From assembly GCF_019059575.1 (NCBI RefSeq), contig NW_024882955.1:1-64000 (forward strand): DNA of 64,000 nt, in the 5' to 3' direction. Source of the stretch: Amphibalanus amphitrite. Lineage: Eukaryota; Arthropoda; Thecostraca; Balanomorpha; Balanidae. A model generated the notes under the pieces. It had not been told where the DNA came from, did not search any database, and saw nothing but the letters and a program-made list of their open reading frames with translations. Of this stretch, positions 1 through 10,711 are shown piece by piece (within the stretch, counting starts at the first letter, position 1; every line of letters begins with the position of its first letter). Position numbers and translations under genes: made by a program.

Positions 1-1140
1 CCAATTTTGGCTTAAAACTAACTGGGGGCTTTGAAAATGTGCATTACAATGGAGGGAGTAAATTTAATTTATAAAATGACTTTCGAGTCATTAGAAAGAA
101 CATACTAGCAGAACAAAACCAGGAGGGTACACATACAAAATCAACTGTAGTTTTAGCAAGCCTGAAATAATCAATTGGTCAGCATGTTACACCAGTACAG
201 CAGGCGTCACCAAGCAACTTCGGTTGCCGTTGCGGTATTTTACAAGAACGGTTATCTCACCTCCCGAACGTTGTCACACCGTTTTTGTAACAAGACTATA
301 CCTAAATAGTAAAATAGAGGTGAAATCAAGGCCGGTGAAATATCATCCGCTGATTAGTTTTATGATTATGTCAAATCTTTAAAATGATAACGTCATAATG
401 AATAAAAATAAACTGGCAATCTTAAAAGGATTTGGTGAAAGAAATTTGCACATTCACCAACTTTTAAATGTTTTTTTTTCACCTTTTTTCTAAGATATCT
501 CTTATGTCTCGCCTTCAGAAGAAGGTCAAATCCTTTTACGGAATTTGACGCCATCGCAGGCATAATCAGCTGACGATACAGCACAAAACCTTTGGATGTT
601 ACTATGCGTGCCTTCGGCATCCGGATAATCAGGGAAAATTATCCGGCATCAGCGATAATTATCGGGGATTACGTTCGGTATCGCGATAATGAGACATGTT
701 GAAGATAGGCACCCACCAATAATTTTCCGGCCGAGAATATCCAAATGATATTTTCCGGACACCGAACGCACGCTAAAGCGGCGCAGAAAGCAGAAAAACA
801 CAACAAAACAAAGGCGCGACACTTAACAGCTTCGTTTCGTTTGTTTAGGGGTGGGTGCAAGGCCATGTGGGTGGAACTCGGACGGTAGGACGAACGATTA
901 GGACAATTGTTCAGGGACGTACCCAAGATGGACGGGGTGCCCCCCCCCCCTCGGGGTTTTCAGGAGGCCCCCGTGGGCCGAAGGCCACGGGGCCAAAATC
1001 ACGTCGGAGGCGAAATAAATTCAAGGGAATCCCAAAAATCACGTCAGGATATTCAGGGCCTCTGACCAGCCTGACAGCTAGGGCCCTTCTTACTTCCTGG
1101 GGCCTCCTGTGAATAACTGCTAGTGTCTGTGTCTGACCGC
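1..1140. other. Intergenic, no gene recognised
   Basis: AT-rich at the left, becoming GC-richer near 930-1110, where a C-run is followed by GAGGCCC-type sequence resembling the minisatellite that starts at 1145. Short open frames here show no family motif, no codon bias I can defend and no splice context. I see no RNA gene. Confidence 0.5.
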
Positions 1141-1144
1141 TAGG

Positions 1145-1625
1145 GCCCCTCTGACTCCTCAGTAGAAAGGAGGCCCTCTGTAAGAGGAGAGGACGCCCCT
1201 CTGTAGAGAGGAGGCCCCTTTAGAGAGGAGGCCCTCTGTAGAAAGGAGGCCCTCTGTAGAGGAGAGACCATCTGTAGAAAGAAGGCCCTGTGTAGAGAGG
1301 AGGCCCTCTGTAGAAAGGAGACCGCCTGAAAGCAGAAGGCCCTCTGAAGAGAGGAGGCCCGCTGTAGAGAGGAGGCCCTCTGAAGAGAGGATGCCGTCTG
1401 TAGAGAGGACTCCCTCAGTAGAGAGGAGGCCGGAGGCCCTTTGCAGAGATGAGGTCCTCTGTAGAGAGGAGGTCCTCTGAAGAAAGGGTGCCCTCTGAAA
1501 GAGATAGACCCTCAGTAGAAAGGAAGTCCTCTGTAGAGAGGAGGCCTTCTGTAGTTGATAGGCCCTGTGAAAAGAGGAGGCCCACAGTAGAGAGGTGGTT
1601 CTCTCTAGAGAGGAGGCCCCTCTGT
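1145..1625. repeat. GAGGCCC minisatellite (about 18-20 bp unit)
   Basis: Degenerate tandem array of a unit close to CTCTGTAGAGAGGAGGCC, about 25 copies, with scattered A/G and C/T changes and small indels. Because the unit is close to a multiple of three, it creates short open frames on both strands (ERRPSV-like and STEGLL-like repeats). These are by-products, not genes. GAGGCCC-core arrays of different period recur at 61030-62130. Confidence 0.85.
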
Positions 1626-1640
1626 GTTTTGATTTTTTGT

Positions 1641-1950
1641 TGCAAATTTGTGTACGTACAGGTCAATACGAGATCGTGACTGTAATTACACCAACCAACC
1701 GTGTCAAATTGAATCGGAATTCATATGTGTACTATGGAGTGTGAAGGAACTCCGGCTTGTACTACCATACTAAAAGAGTTATAAAATTTGTGATTTGGAG
1801 CAGTGTTTTGACAAATGCTTTTGCAAATTTTCTCGGCGCTCCGCGCCTCCGATTCATACACCAATCAATAAGAAAGGTCGTGACTGTAATAACACCAACC
1901 GTGTCAAATTGAATCAAAATTCCCTAAGTGTATAGTCGACTACAGAATGA
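1641..1950 (+). repeat. Direct repeats left of the 563-aa gene
   Basis: Two related copies of a block reading GCAAATTT...GGTCAATA-AGA...CGTGACTGTAAT-ACACCAACC lie at about 1641-1710 and 1828-1935. A third copy lies at 4946-5012, beyond the other end of the gene, so the gene sits between copies in the same orientation. This is compatible with long direct terminal repeats of a decayed mobile unit or with simple local duplication. No target duplication could be fixed. Confidence 0.45.
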
Positions 1951-2472
1951 TGTTCCACTCCTCAGAAGCATCAGTTGACTGGGGCGCTAGTTGTGCCGTT
2001 TATCACGCAATTAAGCGCCTGTCGATTGCACTGATCAACAGCCAAAAAAGTACAGAGAGGTGAGCATTCGTTTCTACCTAATTCGAGGCCACTGATTCCA
2101 AATCTGGTCACCGTTTTGCCCCATCGGGCTCAGTTTTTTGTCTGGCACATACTGATGCCTTAAATTCTCACTTTTTATGCATTGTTGTTGGCCTATTGTA
2201 GATATCCTTAGATCTAGATTATATATCTTTTTAATCCATATTTACCACAGCCAGGCAAAACAGATGAGCACAAAACTATTGAATTTGTTGGAACAGAAAT
2301 GTATATCACACATCACAGCGCAATGTAGGTAATCACATATTGTACAATCACGGCAAAGTGCAATCAACCAACGGTATGGTCATCCATCTGTGCTACCTCT
2401 CGACCACACAGGCAAGATTTTTGGTCATTTCAAACATTTTGGCATCTTCCTTTCGCTCAGCAACTCTTCTTA

Positions 2473-4164
2473 TTAGAATCGCTTCTGATTCTTGCTTTGT
2501 CTCCTCCCCTGCTGACGTTCCTCTCTCTGCAGTGTCCAGCAGTAATCACCCATCATATTGGGACCAGACTTGCCCTGATATCTGCTCTCCATCACGGCGA
2601 TGTCCTGATGGAACCTCTCCCCATGCTCGTCACTGACATCTCCAAGATTTTCCGGGAAAAAGTCCAGGTGGGAGTGGAAGAAGTGGATCTTTAGTGACAT
2701 CCTTGCACCAAGTGCTTTATAGCTCCGTAGCATGTCCGCGACGACTTCTTTGTAGTTGTCTGCCCGGCGGCTGCCCAAGAAGTCCCGTGAGACTTTCACG
2801 AATGATTCCCATGCATCCTTCTCTTTTGGATTCAGCGTCCTGACAAAATTTTCGTCATTTATCATCGTGCGGATTTGGGGGCCATTCAGCACACCCGCCT
2901 TCAGCTTGGCATCAGACACCACCCCACTGAGTTTCTCGGACATGTACTGGAACCCAGCGCTCGCGCGGTCCATGGCTTTCACAAAATTTTTGGCCAGCCC
3001 GAGTTTGAGGTGCAGTGGAGGCAGGAACACGTTTTCGTGGTCCACTAGCGGTACATGGACGCAGTTAAACCTTCCAGGCGCAGCCTTTGGTCTAGCAGGC
3101 CATTCTTGTCTTTCGAAGTGCTCATCATCAGCTCTGCTGTTCCACAAACAGAGGAAACACATGTGCTTTGTGTACCCACTCTGAAGGCCCAGAAGAAGAC
3201 CGATGACTTTGAGGTCTCCACATATTTTCCACTGGTGCTTCTGATACTGGATAGCAGAAAGCAGAGTCTTCATTGTTTCATAGTTCTCGGCCATGTTCAC
3301 CCCATGTGCTAGCGGCACAGATGGAAGCCGGTTCCCGTTGTGCAGGAGGACTGCTTTGAGAGAGTCCTTTCCAGAATCTATGAACAGTCTCCAATCGTCC
3401 CTTTTGTACGGTTCAGTGCTGCAGAGATGCTGCATCAGTGACTCTGCATCTTCGCAGTAGCAGAGGCCGTTTGCCATTGTGTAGTAGTTGGAGAACTCCT
3501 TGTGACGATGCCGTGCCGTAGTGATGGATACTCCATCTTCCAGCAAGTTGCGCTCCTTCAGCCGAGATCCGAGTAGCTCCGCCTTGTCCTTGGGGAGATT
3601 TAGGTCTCTAATGAGATCATGGAGGGCTCCCTGGCTGAAAGGTATGGGCTCTCCCTTATCACAGTCAACATCCATCGGATCTTCGTTGCGGGCACCATCA
3701 TCTGCGCTTGCAGCAGAATCTGAATCGCCGATTGACTCAACTTCTGCTGCCGATGGTGGAACCGGAACTGGTAGTTCTGCACTGTGTGGAACTGGTCGGA
3801 TAGCAGACGCGAGGTTGGGGTATTTTACCTTTCCTCGTGTCTTGGCGGTAATGCCATCGATGCTCGTCATGCAGAAGTAGCAGTCTGTGCTGTGGTCTGT
3901 CGGTTCACGCCACACCATTGGTACGGCGAACGGCATTCTGGCACTCCGACCGCCATGCATCCATGAGCTCAGGTGGCCAACACATGTCCTACATACTATG
4001 TGAGGTGCCCACTTTTTGTCTTGGTCGCCCAGAGGACACTTGAAGTAGCTTTTGTAATTTAGCCGCACAGGTTTTGTTATGGACCTCCTCAAAGTGGCTG
4101 GCGTAAACTCTCCACATATATAGCAAAATCGGTCGGGGTCGTTCAGGCACTTGCGGCGCTCCAT
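2473..4164 (-). CDS. Zinc-cluster / RNase-H-like multicopy invertebrate protein, 563 aa
   Basis: Single uninterrupted frame starting at an ATG at 4164 (the upstream TTG is not needed) and ending at a TAA. Residues 14-61 hold a Cys cluster (C14, C17, C43, C58, C61), followed by a highly conserved-looking block around 78-100 (MPFAVPMVWREP, then CYFC at C95/C98). Residues 140-170 are acidic and low-complexity. The C-terminal half (255-545) has FIDS (D263), CGDLKV (D317), a CFLC pair (C336/C339) and SDEHGERFHQD (E513), spaced like a DDE/RNase-H-type transposase core. I recognise the family as one present in many near-identical copies in cnidarian, arthropod and other invertebrate genomes, which suggests a mobile origin. 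The catalytic assignment is inference. The frame is intact with no stop or frameshift, so the copy may be recent or still in use. No introns are seen. Confidence 0.82.
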   Translation of the reverse strand: MERRKCLNDPDRFCYICGEFTPATLRRSITKPVRLNYKSYFKCPLGDQDKKWAPHIVCRTCVGHLSSWMHGGRSARMPFAVPMVWREPTDHSTDCYFCMTSIDGITAKTRGKVKYPNLASAIRPVPHSAELPVPVPPSAAEVESIGDSDSAASADDGARNEDPMDVDCDKGEPIPFSQGALHDLIRDLNLPKDKAELLGSRLKERNLLEDGVSITTARHRHKEFSNYYTMANGLCYCEDAESLMQHLCSTEPYKRDDWRLFIDSGKDSLKAVLLHNGNRLPSVPLAHGVNMAENYETMKTLLSAIQYQKHQWKICGDLKVIGLLLGLQSGYTKHMCFLCLWNSRADDEHFERQEWPARPKAAPGRFNCVHVPLVDHENVFLPPLHLKLGLAKNFVKAMDRASAGFQYMSEKLSGVVSDAKLKAGVLNGPQIRTMINDENFVRTLNPKEKDAWESFVKVSRDFLGSRRADNYKEVVADMLRSYKALGARMSLKIHFFHSHLDFFPENLGDVSDEHGERFHQDIAVMESRYQGKSGPNMMGDYCWTLQREERQQGRRQSKNQKRF

Positions 4165-4194
4165 CAAGCGGCTGTTTCAAAGAATCGGTTTCTA

Positions 4195-4945
4195 CGAGGC
4201 TGAAAGAGAAAGTTACAGTTAACTGACGGCAGTAAAAGAACATTTCAAATATCAAGATAGTTCATATGCATTCTCAGTGTCGTGTCGACGGTGACGTGCG
4301 GACGGCTCACCGGGTCTCCATATTTGTGTTTAAAGGGTCATGTAAATCTGCCGTGTCTTACCCCAAGTGTGCTGTATAGCATCGATTAACATTCAAGAAA
4401 TTAACAGCCATAAGATATTACCAATATTTTGATTGTCGAAAGTAAATTGGATCACTAGCCATGTAATATAAAGACAGAATACCAAGCTGAGTACATGCAC
4501 CTAAGACAAGGACGCAAACATACTGTAATGCCAAAACCTAACACGATAACCCCATTTCTAGTGCCAGATTCGTATTTTGCACCCTAAATTACCCCAGACA
4601 CAAAGCTTTTTCCTTCGGAGTCACCGGCAACGTCATATAAAGGAAGAGTGAACTGTTGAAAATAGCCATTCAGAGCAGATACACAGACATATTGGATCTC
4701 AAAAACCTAGCCTGATACGCCATTTCTGATGCCAGATTCGTGTTCAGCGTCACAAATTACCACAGAAATGGGTATTCTGCTTTCTGTACTATGACAAAAG
4801 TCAAATTTTGTTGTTCAGTGTTGTGAGCATTAGGACAAAGTTATAATTTGTGAACTCAGCCCGTGTGATGCGGCACAGCCTACCACTCCAGGCAAATATT
4901 TGCCTGTGAAAAGCGGAACATCATTCTAAAAAAAACGTTTTTTTT
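4195..4945. repeat. Upstream region of the 563-aa gene with a two-copy direct repeat
   Basis: Two diverged direct copies of an 80-bp block, at about 4528-4605 and 4700-4772, share ATGCCAGATTCGT-TT and AAATTACC-CAGA and are spaced about 180 bp apart. They lie upstream of the minus-strand gene. No TATA box or initiator stands out. The rest is AT-rich single-copy-looking sequence. Confidence 0.4.
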
Positions 4946-5012
4946 TGCAAATTTTCGCAGCGCTTCGCGCCGCCGGTTCGTTAACAGGTCAATAAGAGAG
5001 ATCGCTACTGTA
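4946..5012 (+). repeat. Third copy of the flanking direct repeat
   Basis: Matches the block at 1828-1890 (GCAAATTTTC-C-GCGCT-CGCGCC-CCG-TTC..., then GGTCAATAAGAGAGATCG-TACTGTA). It is in the same orientation and on the far side of the 563-aa gene. Confidence 0.45.
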
Positions 5013-6367
5013 TGCTACTAATGCATAGGCTAAAAGTGCGAATATCAACTTCTATGTTTTTAAGTCGGTCGATACGCCCCCCCCCCTTAAGTAAGAAATC
5101 CGTGGCGACGCACTTGCATAGGTGGATTTAACTAAAACTACTGAGCCGAGTGACTTATAACGATAAAGCTTCATCTTATAGAAACGACGAAGACGAAATG
5201 CCTTTTGATCTCGACATACTCGCCCCCCTCCCCCGGTCGTCAGAATTTATCCATCAGACCCGTCATGTCGGCCGACCTGTAACCCCCCCCCCCCCCCACA
5301 AAAACGTTCGCCTAGATCCTCCCTTGCCCTGGCGCAAAAATGAGCATGCAGCGACGTGTAAAAATCGCCTCATATTTAGCTAGTAAGAGGGTACAAGCTT
5401 GTTTCGTTAGTAAATGACAAGCCCACGCCTCATAAACCGAGCACCCCCGTGTCAGCCCCTCGTTTCGTTATTCGGTACCTCGTTTGAAAACGTGGGCAAA
5501 ACCAGCAGATCGGTACGCCGATTAGGCTCCTTAGCAGGACTCGCCTGGTAACCCAACCAGCTAGTGCCTGCTATTGCTGCCCAGTAGTAATACTAGCTCA
5601 ATTGCGTCACCCCCCCCCCCTCCTTCTCCCCAGCCGCCCCTCCGACTGGTGGACGACCCGGCCAACGACAGCCACGACAGCGTGCCAGCCACGTTACAAA
5701 AAAAAAAAACATACACAAAATAACGTTTATTACTTATTAGCATACGATACAAAATATCTAAATATATACATATTACAATATCATAGCGGAGTGGTGCAAA
5801 AGCTGATTCGAGTCACCACCAATAACATTCACAAAATAATACGGTTGCATGAGACACGATCGGGCACTTCCACGGGCTTTGACGCAACGGCACTTACAAC
5901 AGGCGAGTGAGCAAGTTGATCCTGCCATGTCAGGTACATTGTGCACTGCGCAGTCCATCAAATATTGGCCATACTTTGCAGATTCAAGCAAGTTTTTTTT
6001 TCTGGGCGAGGCTTACCAACAGAAATATCGCTGGCTTCCGGTATACCTTCATGCCGCAGTCTCCCACAACTTTAAGCAACTCTGCAAACAGAAAAGAAAA
6101 TTAACTGCTGATTTTAAAATATCAGTGAGGATGGCTTTATTATCTACATCAACTGACTTTTGTATAAGATAAATCAATGTGAGGCAATATGTGTAGCTTA
6201 CACATTTGGAAAAAAGGCTAGACAGCAACTGAAAGAAAGTCCGTCTTCCAACAGTCGGAATTCAAACGAAACAGTGGCCCACAACGGTCAAGGGTTGAAT
6301 TCTATGACGCAACATGTGTTCAGAATATTACAAAATAAATAAAATGTCCCCCATTGCTGCGTAAATA
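5013..6367. other. No gene; C-runs and simple sequence
   Basis: Contains several C-runs (5076, 5282, 5610) and an A-run (5698). Open frames through 5602-6172 show no domain or compositional sign of coding. A 13-base match to the universal 5' end of small-subunit rRNA at 5913 does not extend. Confidence 0.5.
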
Positions 6368-6765
6368 TCATACAATATAACGCACCTTCGAAATATCCCA
6401 GCCCGAGAACTTCACAACGCACCGTGCCACAACACAACCGCACCAACCGCCGGCAGCCGCAGAACTGAACAATGGCGGCCGGAAATGACGGCCCAGCGCC
6501 GGAAGTGAAGGACGCGTTTTAGAAGCAGTCTCAGACTCGTCGCTGCTCACCGTAGCAGGGATTTATGAGGCACTACCGAATCAAAGTCGTTTCGCCTCAT
6601 TCGGCAACACGGAAACCCTACCAGGACTAGTCCGATGATGAGTTTCCGACTAGGTGGCGTGTGCGCAGGATTATATTTAAAGCACGTGCAGGGCGGTGCC
6701 TCATTAGCCGACATAATAATAATATGACACGATAATGAAACACGCATGTAACTAGCATGCAACAA
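6368..6765. promoter_or_regulatory. Possible housekeeping-type (ETS/YY1-like) promoter or first-exon region
   Basis: CpG-rich segment with AATGGCGGCC at 6471-6480 (YY1-like, ATG in good context) and CCGGAAGTG at 6499-6507 (ETS/GABP-like), a combination typical of TATA-less promoters. The plus-strand ATG at 6472 opens only a 16-codon frame. On the minus strand a frame of about 60 codons runs from about 6740 to a CTACG/GTGAGC donor-like junction near 6550, followed at once by a stop, as at an exon edge. Protein family not recognised. The motifs are short and chance occurrence is possible. Confidence 0.22.
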
Positions 6766-7394
6766 GCTTCTGGCGGATTTAATTATGAGACTATGCGTAG
6801 TTTTCCGACACAGCGCGAAATCTGTTGATAAGCAGGAAGGGGTGTTAGGGAAGCATTTAAGTTATTAGGTTACCGTTTGTAACCAATTGTTTCACGAGGC
6901 CACTCTTTAACTAACAACCCTCAGGCTGATAATGTCCCTATATATAACAGCAAGGTACAATGGACGACCGTGTAACCCACTCCTTGTCATAGAATTGGCT
7001 CGTGACATTTTTTTACAGTGTACGTGCCTGCAAATGTTTCGTGCATTTTGGGAGTATTCGTGTGGCTACACGACCTGCAACTTTAAAAACGAAATTATGC
7101 TTCCAATGATATGCAGAATGCAGGGGTTTTGCGAAATACTACAACAGAAATTGTTCTGTGACTGTCCTGTTTTACCGATCACGATCCGCCTACTTTGTCG
7201 ATACCGCTATCGTGGCCCTAGAAGTAGTCGAGGAGGTCCCTGAAACAGCCAAAAGGGAGCCATTAAACAGTCTACAATCTTTACACAAAAACTTGACCCT
7301 TCCGAAATGAAGTGGGTGATTGGTGAAAAGTGAGTACCAAGATTTTAGGAAATTGCAGGGGTACCTCCAAGGACCCCTAAAACAGTTTGCCAAA
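6766..7394. other. No feature recognised
   Basis: Moderate-GC sequence without repeats, TIRs or coding signals that I can support. Confidence 0.4.
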
Positions 7395-7791
7395 CCCAGC
7401 AAACATGCCCACATGGTTCCCATATGGGGCCCACATGGGCCACCCTTCTCTTCCATATGGGCCCCACATGGGAATGGCAGTGGGTTACACGTGGGACCCA
7501 TATGGGCCAGCCCACGCAGGCCCCATATGGGACCCACGCGGCGCCCACATGGGACCCATATGGGTAGCCCATCTGTAGCCCATGTCCCACGTGGGCCCAT
7601 CTGGCCCATGTTCACCCCATATGGGACCCACATGGGATGCCCATCTCCAGGCCACATGCGTTTGGCCCATCTGGCCCATTTTTATCCCATATGGGGCCCA
7701 TATGGGTAGCCAATCTGAAGCCCATGTCCCACGTGGGCCCATCTGGCCCATGTTCACCCCATATGGGACCCATGTGGGCATGTTTGCTGGG
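7395..7791. mobile_element. Foldback MITE with perfect 22-bp TIRs and CCCATATGGG repeats
   Basis: Bounded by CCCAGCAAACATGCCC...(7395-7416) and its exact reverse complement (7770-7791). The interior is made of variants of CCCATATGGGCCCACATGGG in both orientations, so much of the 397 bp can fold back. There is no clear target duplication beyond flanking A residues. All apparent proteins here (GPIWAPHG-like) are readings of the palindromic repeat. The superfamily cannot be assigned from the sequence alone. Confidence 0.75.
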
Positions 7792-7882
7792 AACTAGGGG
7801 ATAGGAATCTAAATACCATGAATCAATCAAGAAATTGAATCTCTCATCAGCCTTAAGTATAAGAAGAGCCTTCATATACCGT

Positions 7883-8379
7883 TTAAAGGGACCATCCCAC
7901 CTTCAAAAAAGTTTATGAATTGGCATGAAAGTGATGTCGCTCGGTTCAGAAAGAGCGAAAACGAATATGTACCAAATTTCACCGAAAAATATTCACCGGT
8001 TTTCAAGATATTAGACTTTTACTTTTGTTTACTTTTTGGGATCTCCGCTGTTCCTAGCGACTTTATTTGGAAGCAATAGTTTAGCAGCTAAAAGTGCGGC
8101 AGTTGTTGCGCGCAAAGCAGCATATACCACCGCGTGCTACAAAACGTTTTAGTCAAACATTTTAACATCGTTAGATATCTGCGCTGACGTCACACATTCA
8201 GAGGGGTATTCCTATGCATTAGCCCCTCTGAATCAAAATGCTGCAATTTTGAAATTCAATATTTCCGATTTAAGGCATTTCTCGATGTTGTGAGTGCCGA
8301 AACCGGTAATTGTGAGCCAGGGACCCCATTTTGGCTATCTCAACTCAAATCTAATGTTAAGGTGGGAGGGTCCCTTTAA
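7883..8379 (+). mobile_element. TTAA-flanked MITE, AGGGAC family, copy 1
   Basis: 497 bp bounded by TTAA. The termini are AGGGACCATCCCACCTT and the reverse complement of AGGGACCCTCCCACCTT. It is nearly the same element as 36767-37263, which lies in the opposite orientation, and it has related TIRs to 29273-29776. It is non-coding. A TTAA target duplication is typical of piggyBac and Kolobok transposases, and either could have mobilised it. Confidence 0.8.
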
Positions 8380-8785
8380 GTGGCATCACTTTGCATTTGA
8401 AAAGAGCGGGAACATACACTGCATAAATGTGGTTGCAAAACGTTGAGCCAGAATATAAATACCTACGCCTTATTTTATAAGCCTGAACTTGGATCCAGGG
8501 GGAGAGAATAAGTCATATCACTCAAGTCATAGACCCGCTTTTCACCACCATGGTCCACGCTCCCTCCCCCCCCCCCCCGGTCAACACCTTTTCCACTGCT
8601 GGTTTCCCCCCCCCCCCCCGCTCAGCAACTTTCGTCGCCGCCCCACCGGCGCGGCGTCCGGGGTTCAGCCCCCCCCCCCCCAACCTATTTTGCGATCCTA
8701 CACCCCTGCCTATAGGGTATAGGAAGACGTCCAAAAACTGTTGGCCATAGTATCTGTAGTGGGATCTACGTTCCATGCTGGTCAG
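8380..8785. other. No gene; three C-runs
   Basis: Long C-runs at 8567, 8609 and 8670 inside a proline-rich-looking but non-coding stretch. Confidence 0.45.
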
Positions 8786-8915
8786 GCATTTTGCAAAATT
8801 CCTAGTCATTTTGTAAAATGGCTAGCCATTTTGAAAAAAGCCGGGTTGCGTTCAGTCATTTTTCAAACAGCCGTCTTTTTGTAAAATGCCTAGGCATTTT
8901 ACAAAATGACTGATT
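8786..8915. repeat. Cluster of short palindromes, CATTTTGCAAAATG type
   Basis: Seven or so occurrences of AGGCATTTTGCAAAAT / CTAGCCATTTTGAAAA / CATTTTACAAAATG, each a near-perfect 14-bp palindrome, separated by CTAG-containing linkers. No coding potential. Confidence 0.6.
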
Positions 8916-10066
8916 TTCTAAAGTGCCTGCAACATATACACCCTTCAGCAATCAACACTTTCTGATTTCAGTCAAAAATCGATTTCAACCCGAGCAACGC
9001 TGTACTGAGTGACCAGCTCCCACTGCATCTATCTCAGACATACACTAATAAGTTTCCTCACTCACGCTCACATTTCCTCTGAAATTTTAGCTTTGGGTTC
9101 GGCAATGCACGTCCGTCCACCGACTTCATGATTCCTTTGATTGATTCTACCCCACGTTGGGTGCGCCAAATCTGTAGCGGGGTTTCGCGGCGTTGCGGGG
9201 CTAACCGGGCAGTGTCTTCTGGTAGAGATAGAGAGCAAGAGTGCTCCGTCGGTGCGCTCCTAAAAGCCCTTCACTGTACAGCCCTTCACGAACCCGTCCC
9301 GACTCTGACTCTATCTTTCCGGGGCGATCAATCATCGGAAACACATAGGCTAGGGTTGAGGGATGGGATGAGTGATAAGTGATAACCAATTGTCCCTGAT
9401 CACATTGAATTAAGAAATTAACTCCACTCAACTGCTCTCCCACTCTTAACAACGGCACCCGTCCTAGCTGAGGGCTATCTCCCACCGGATATACACGACA
9501 ATCATACTTCCACTCGTGCATCCCTTCTCACTTCTGTCATACGTCCAGTTATACCTCATAATTATCAGAGTTAGCCGTCTCCGATCCCTCCCTCTTTGCC
9601 TAACTTCCCCCGGTGGTGCTAAGGCGTGCGCAAGTCGTTATTGAGTCATTGGCCTTAAATTTCATTAACCGTTATCCCTTCATAACCACAATGCTCCGTA
9701 CATCAGACAAACGCTTCATAAGGCTCACGCTACACGAATAGAATATACGAACCACCACAGATTTCGGCACTCCGCCCTTGAATTACGCGACTTATAGCGG
9801 GTCCAAGACCATGCCGAACTACTTACACACAAATAATAAACACACACGCACGCAGGTTGTTGAGCGAACAATGGACTTACGGCATGGGCCGGTAAACCTT
9901 TGCAACAACGTACGCAGCCCTTGTCTTACTGCCACTCACGTGTGGACCTACCTTCTGCTGCCAGTGGTCAGTCAGCATCTCTAACACACTCCAGCCCACG
10001 GTTCCGGAGCTAGAGCTCGCAGGGCACTCAGTAGCCCGGGCTTTCCACGGCGGACGTATCTAAAAT
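8916..10066. other. No feature recognised
   Basis: Unremarkable sequence; short open frames at 9128-9521 and 9778-9984 lack motifs. I see no RNA gene or TIR. Confidence 0.4.
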
Positions 10067-10168
10067 TTGAAAGCCGGGTTGGGTAACTAAAGTCCGTCCG
10101 TGATACTAATGACCGCATCTCGCACCAGCCATAGTTCAGGGTTTCCGGGCCAACCCGGCGACCTAAAA
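10067..10168 (+). repeat. Hairpin repeat, copy 1
   Basis: About 102 bp, repeated at 10608-10711 with about 85% identity. The arms GCCGGGTTGG (10073-10082) and CCAACCCGGC (10150-10159) enclose a conserved middle (GGGTAACTAA-GTCC-TCCGTGATACT...). See the second copy for the paired substitution. Confidence 0.6.
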
Positions 10169-10607
10169 AGGGTTAGCTCTCGTCGGCCAACTACAAAGAC
10201 GACACGCGTCTTCCACGCACGCAGGTCCACTCGGGGACATCCTGCACTCAACACACATCGTCGACTACCAGCACATAGGTGTCCAAAGCCCTATCTATCC
10301 GTGGCTGGTAGTTAAGCTGTCGTCACAGACCTATTCGAAAGGACCAGAGCATGGCCGGAGCTACTCGACTGACTGCGGGTGGCCAGCACCGTCTGACTGC
10401 GATCACCCGACTCGAATGCTCGGTATATAATGTTCACCCCCGTCTTGCGGCATTATACGTTCCTTCGCGGGGCATTACTCTTCCGGCGGCATACGATTCC
10501 CTCGCTAAGACGCCCGGGGTCCTAACCACCTCCGAAACTATCTATGTCGCTCTTCAAATGACGTCCCGCGCCGACCACTTGAGGGACCGATAGCGGGCCT
10601 ACCTATC
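10169..10607. other. Spacer between the two hairpin repeats
   Basis: No repeat or gene recognised. A frame at 10351-10593 has no known motif. Confidence 0.35.
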
Positions 10608-10711
10608 TTTTTGAAACCGGGCTGGGTAACTAAGGTCCATCCGTGATACTGATGACCGCATTTCGCTCCAGTCATAGTTCAGGGCTTCCGGGCCAGCCCG
10701 GCAGCCTAAAA
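10608..10711 (+). repeat. Hairpin repeat, copy 2, with a compensated stem
   Basis: The stem arms are CCGGGCTGG (10617-10625) and CCAGCCCGG (10693-10701). Relative to copy 1, the T-to-C change in the left arm is matched by an A-to-G change in the right arm, so pairing is kept. The function is unknown: it could be a structured RNA, a small foldback element or inverted repeats of a larger unit. Confidence 0.55.

Noticed and set aside
5910..5930. GTTGATCCTGCCA, matching the start of small-subunit rRNA
   Set aside because: Only 13 bases match and the sequence diverges at once from rRNA.
7190..7875. WAPHMGPIW-type proteins on both strands
   Set aside because: Product of the CCCATATGGG palindromic repeat in a foldback MITE.
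10090..10125. Box C/D snoRNA-like motif (GTGATACTAATGA / GTGATACTGATGA)
   Set aside because: Does not fit RTGATGA in both copies and no box D with flanking stem at proper distance.
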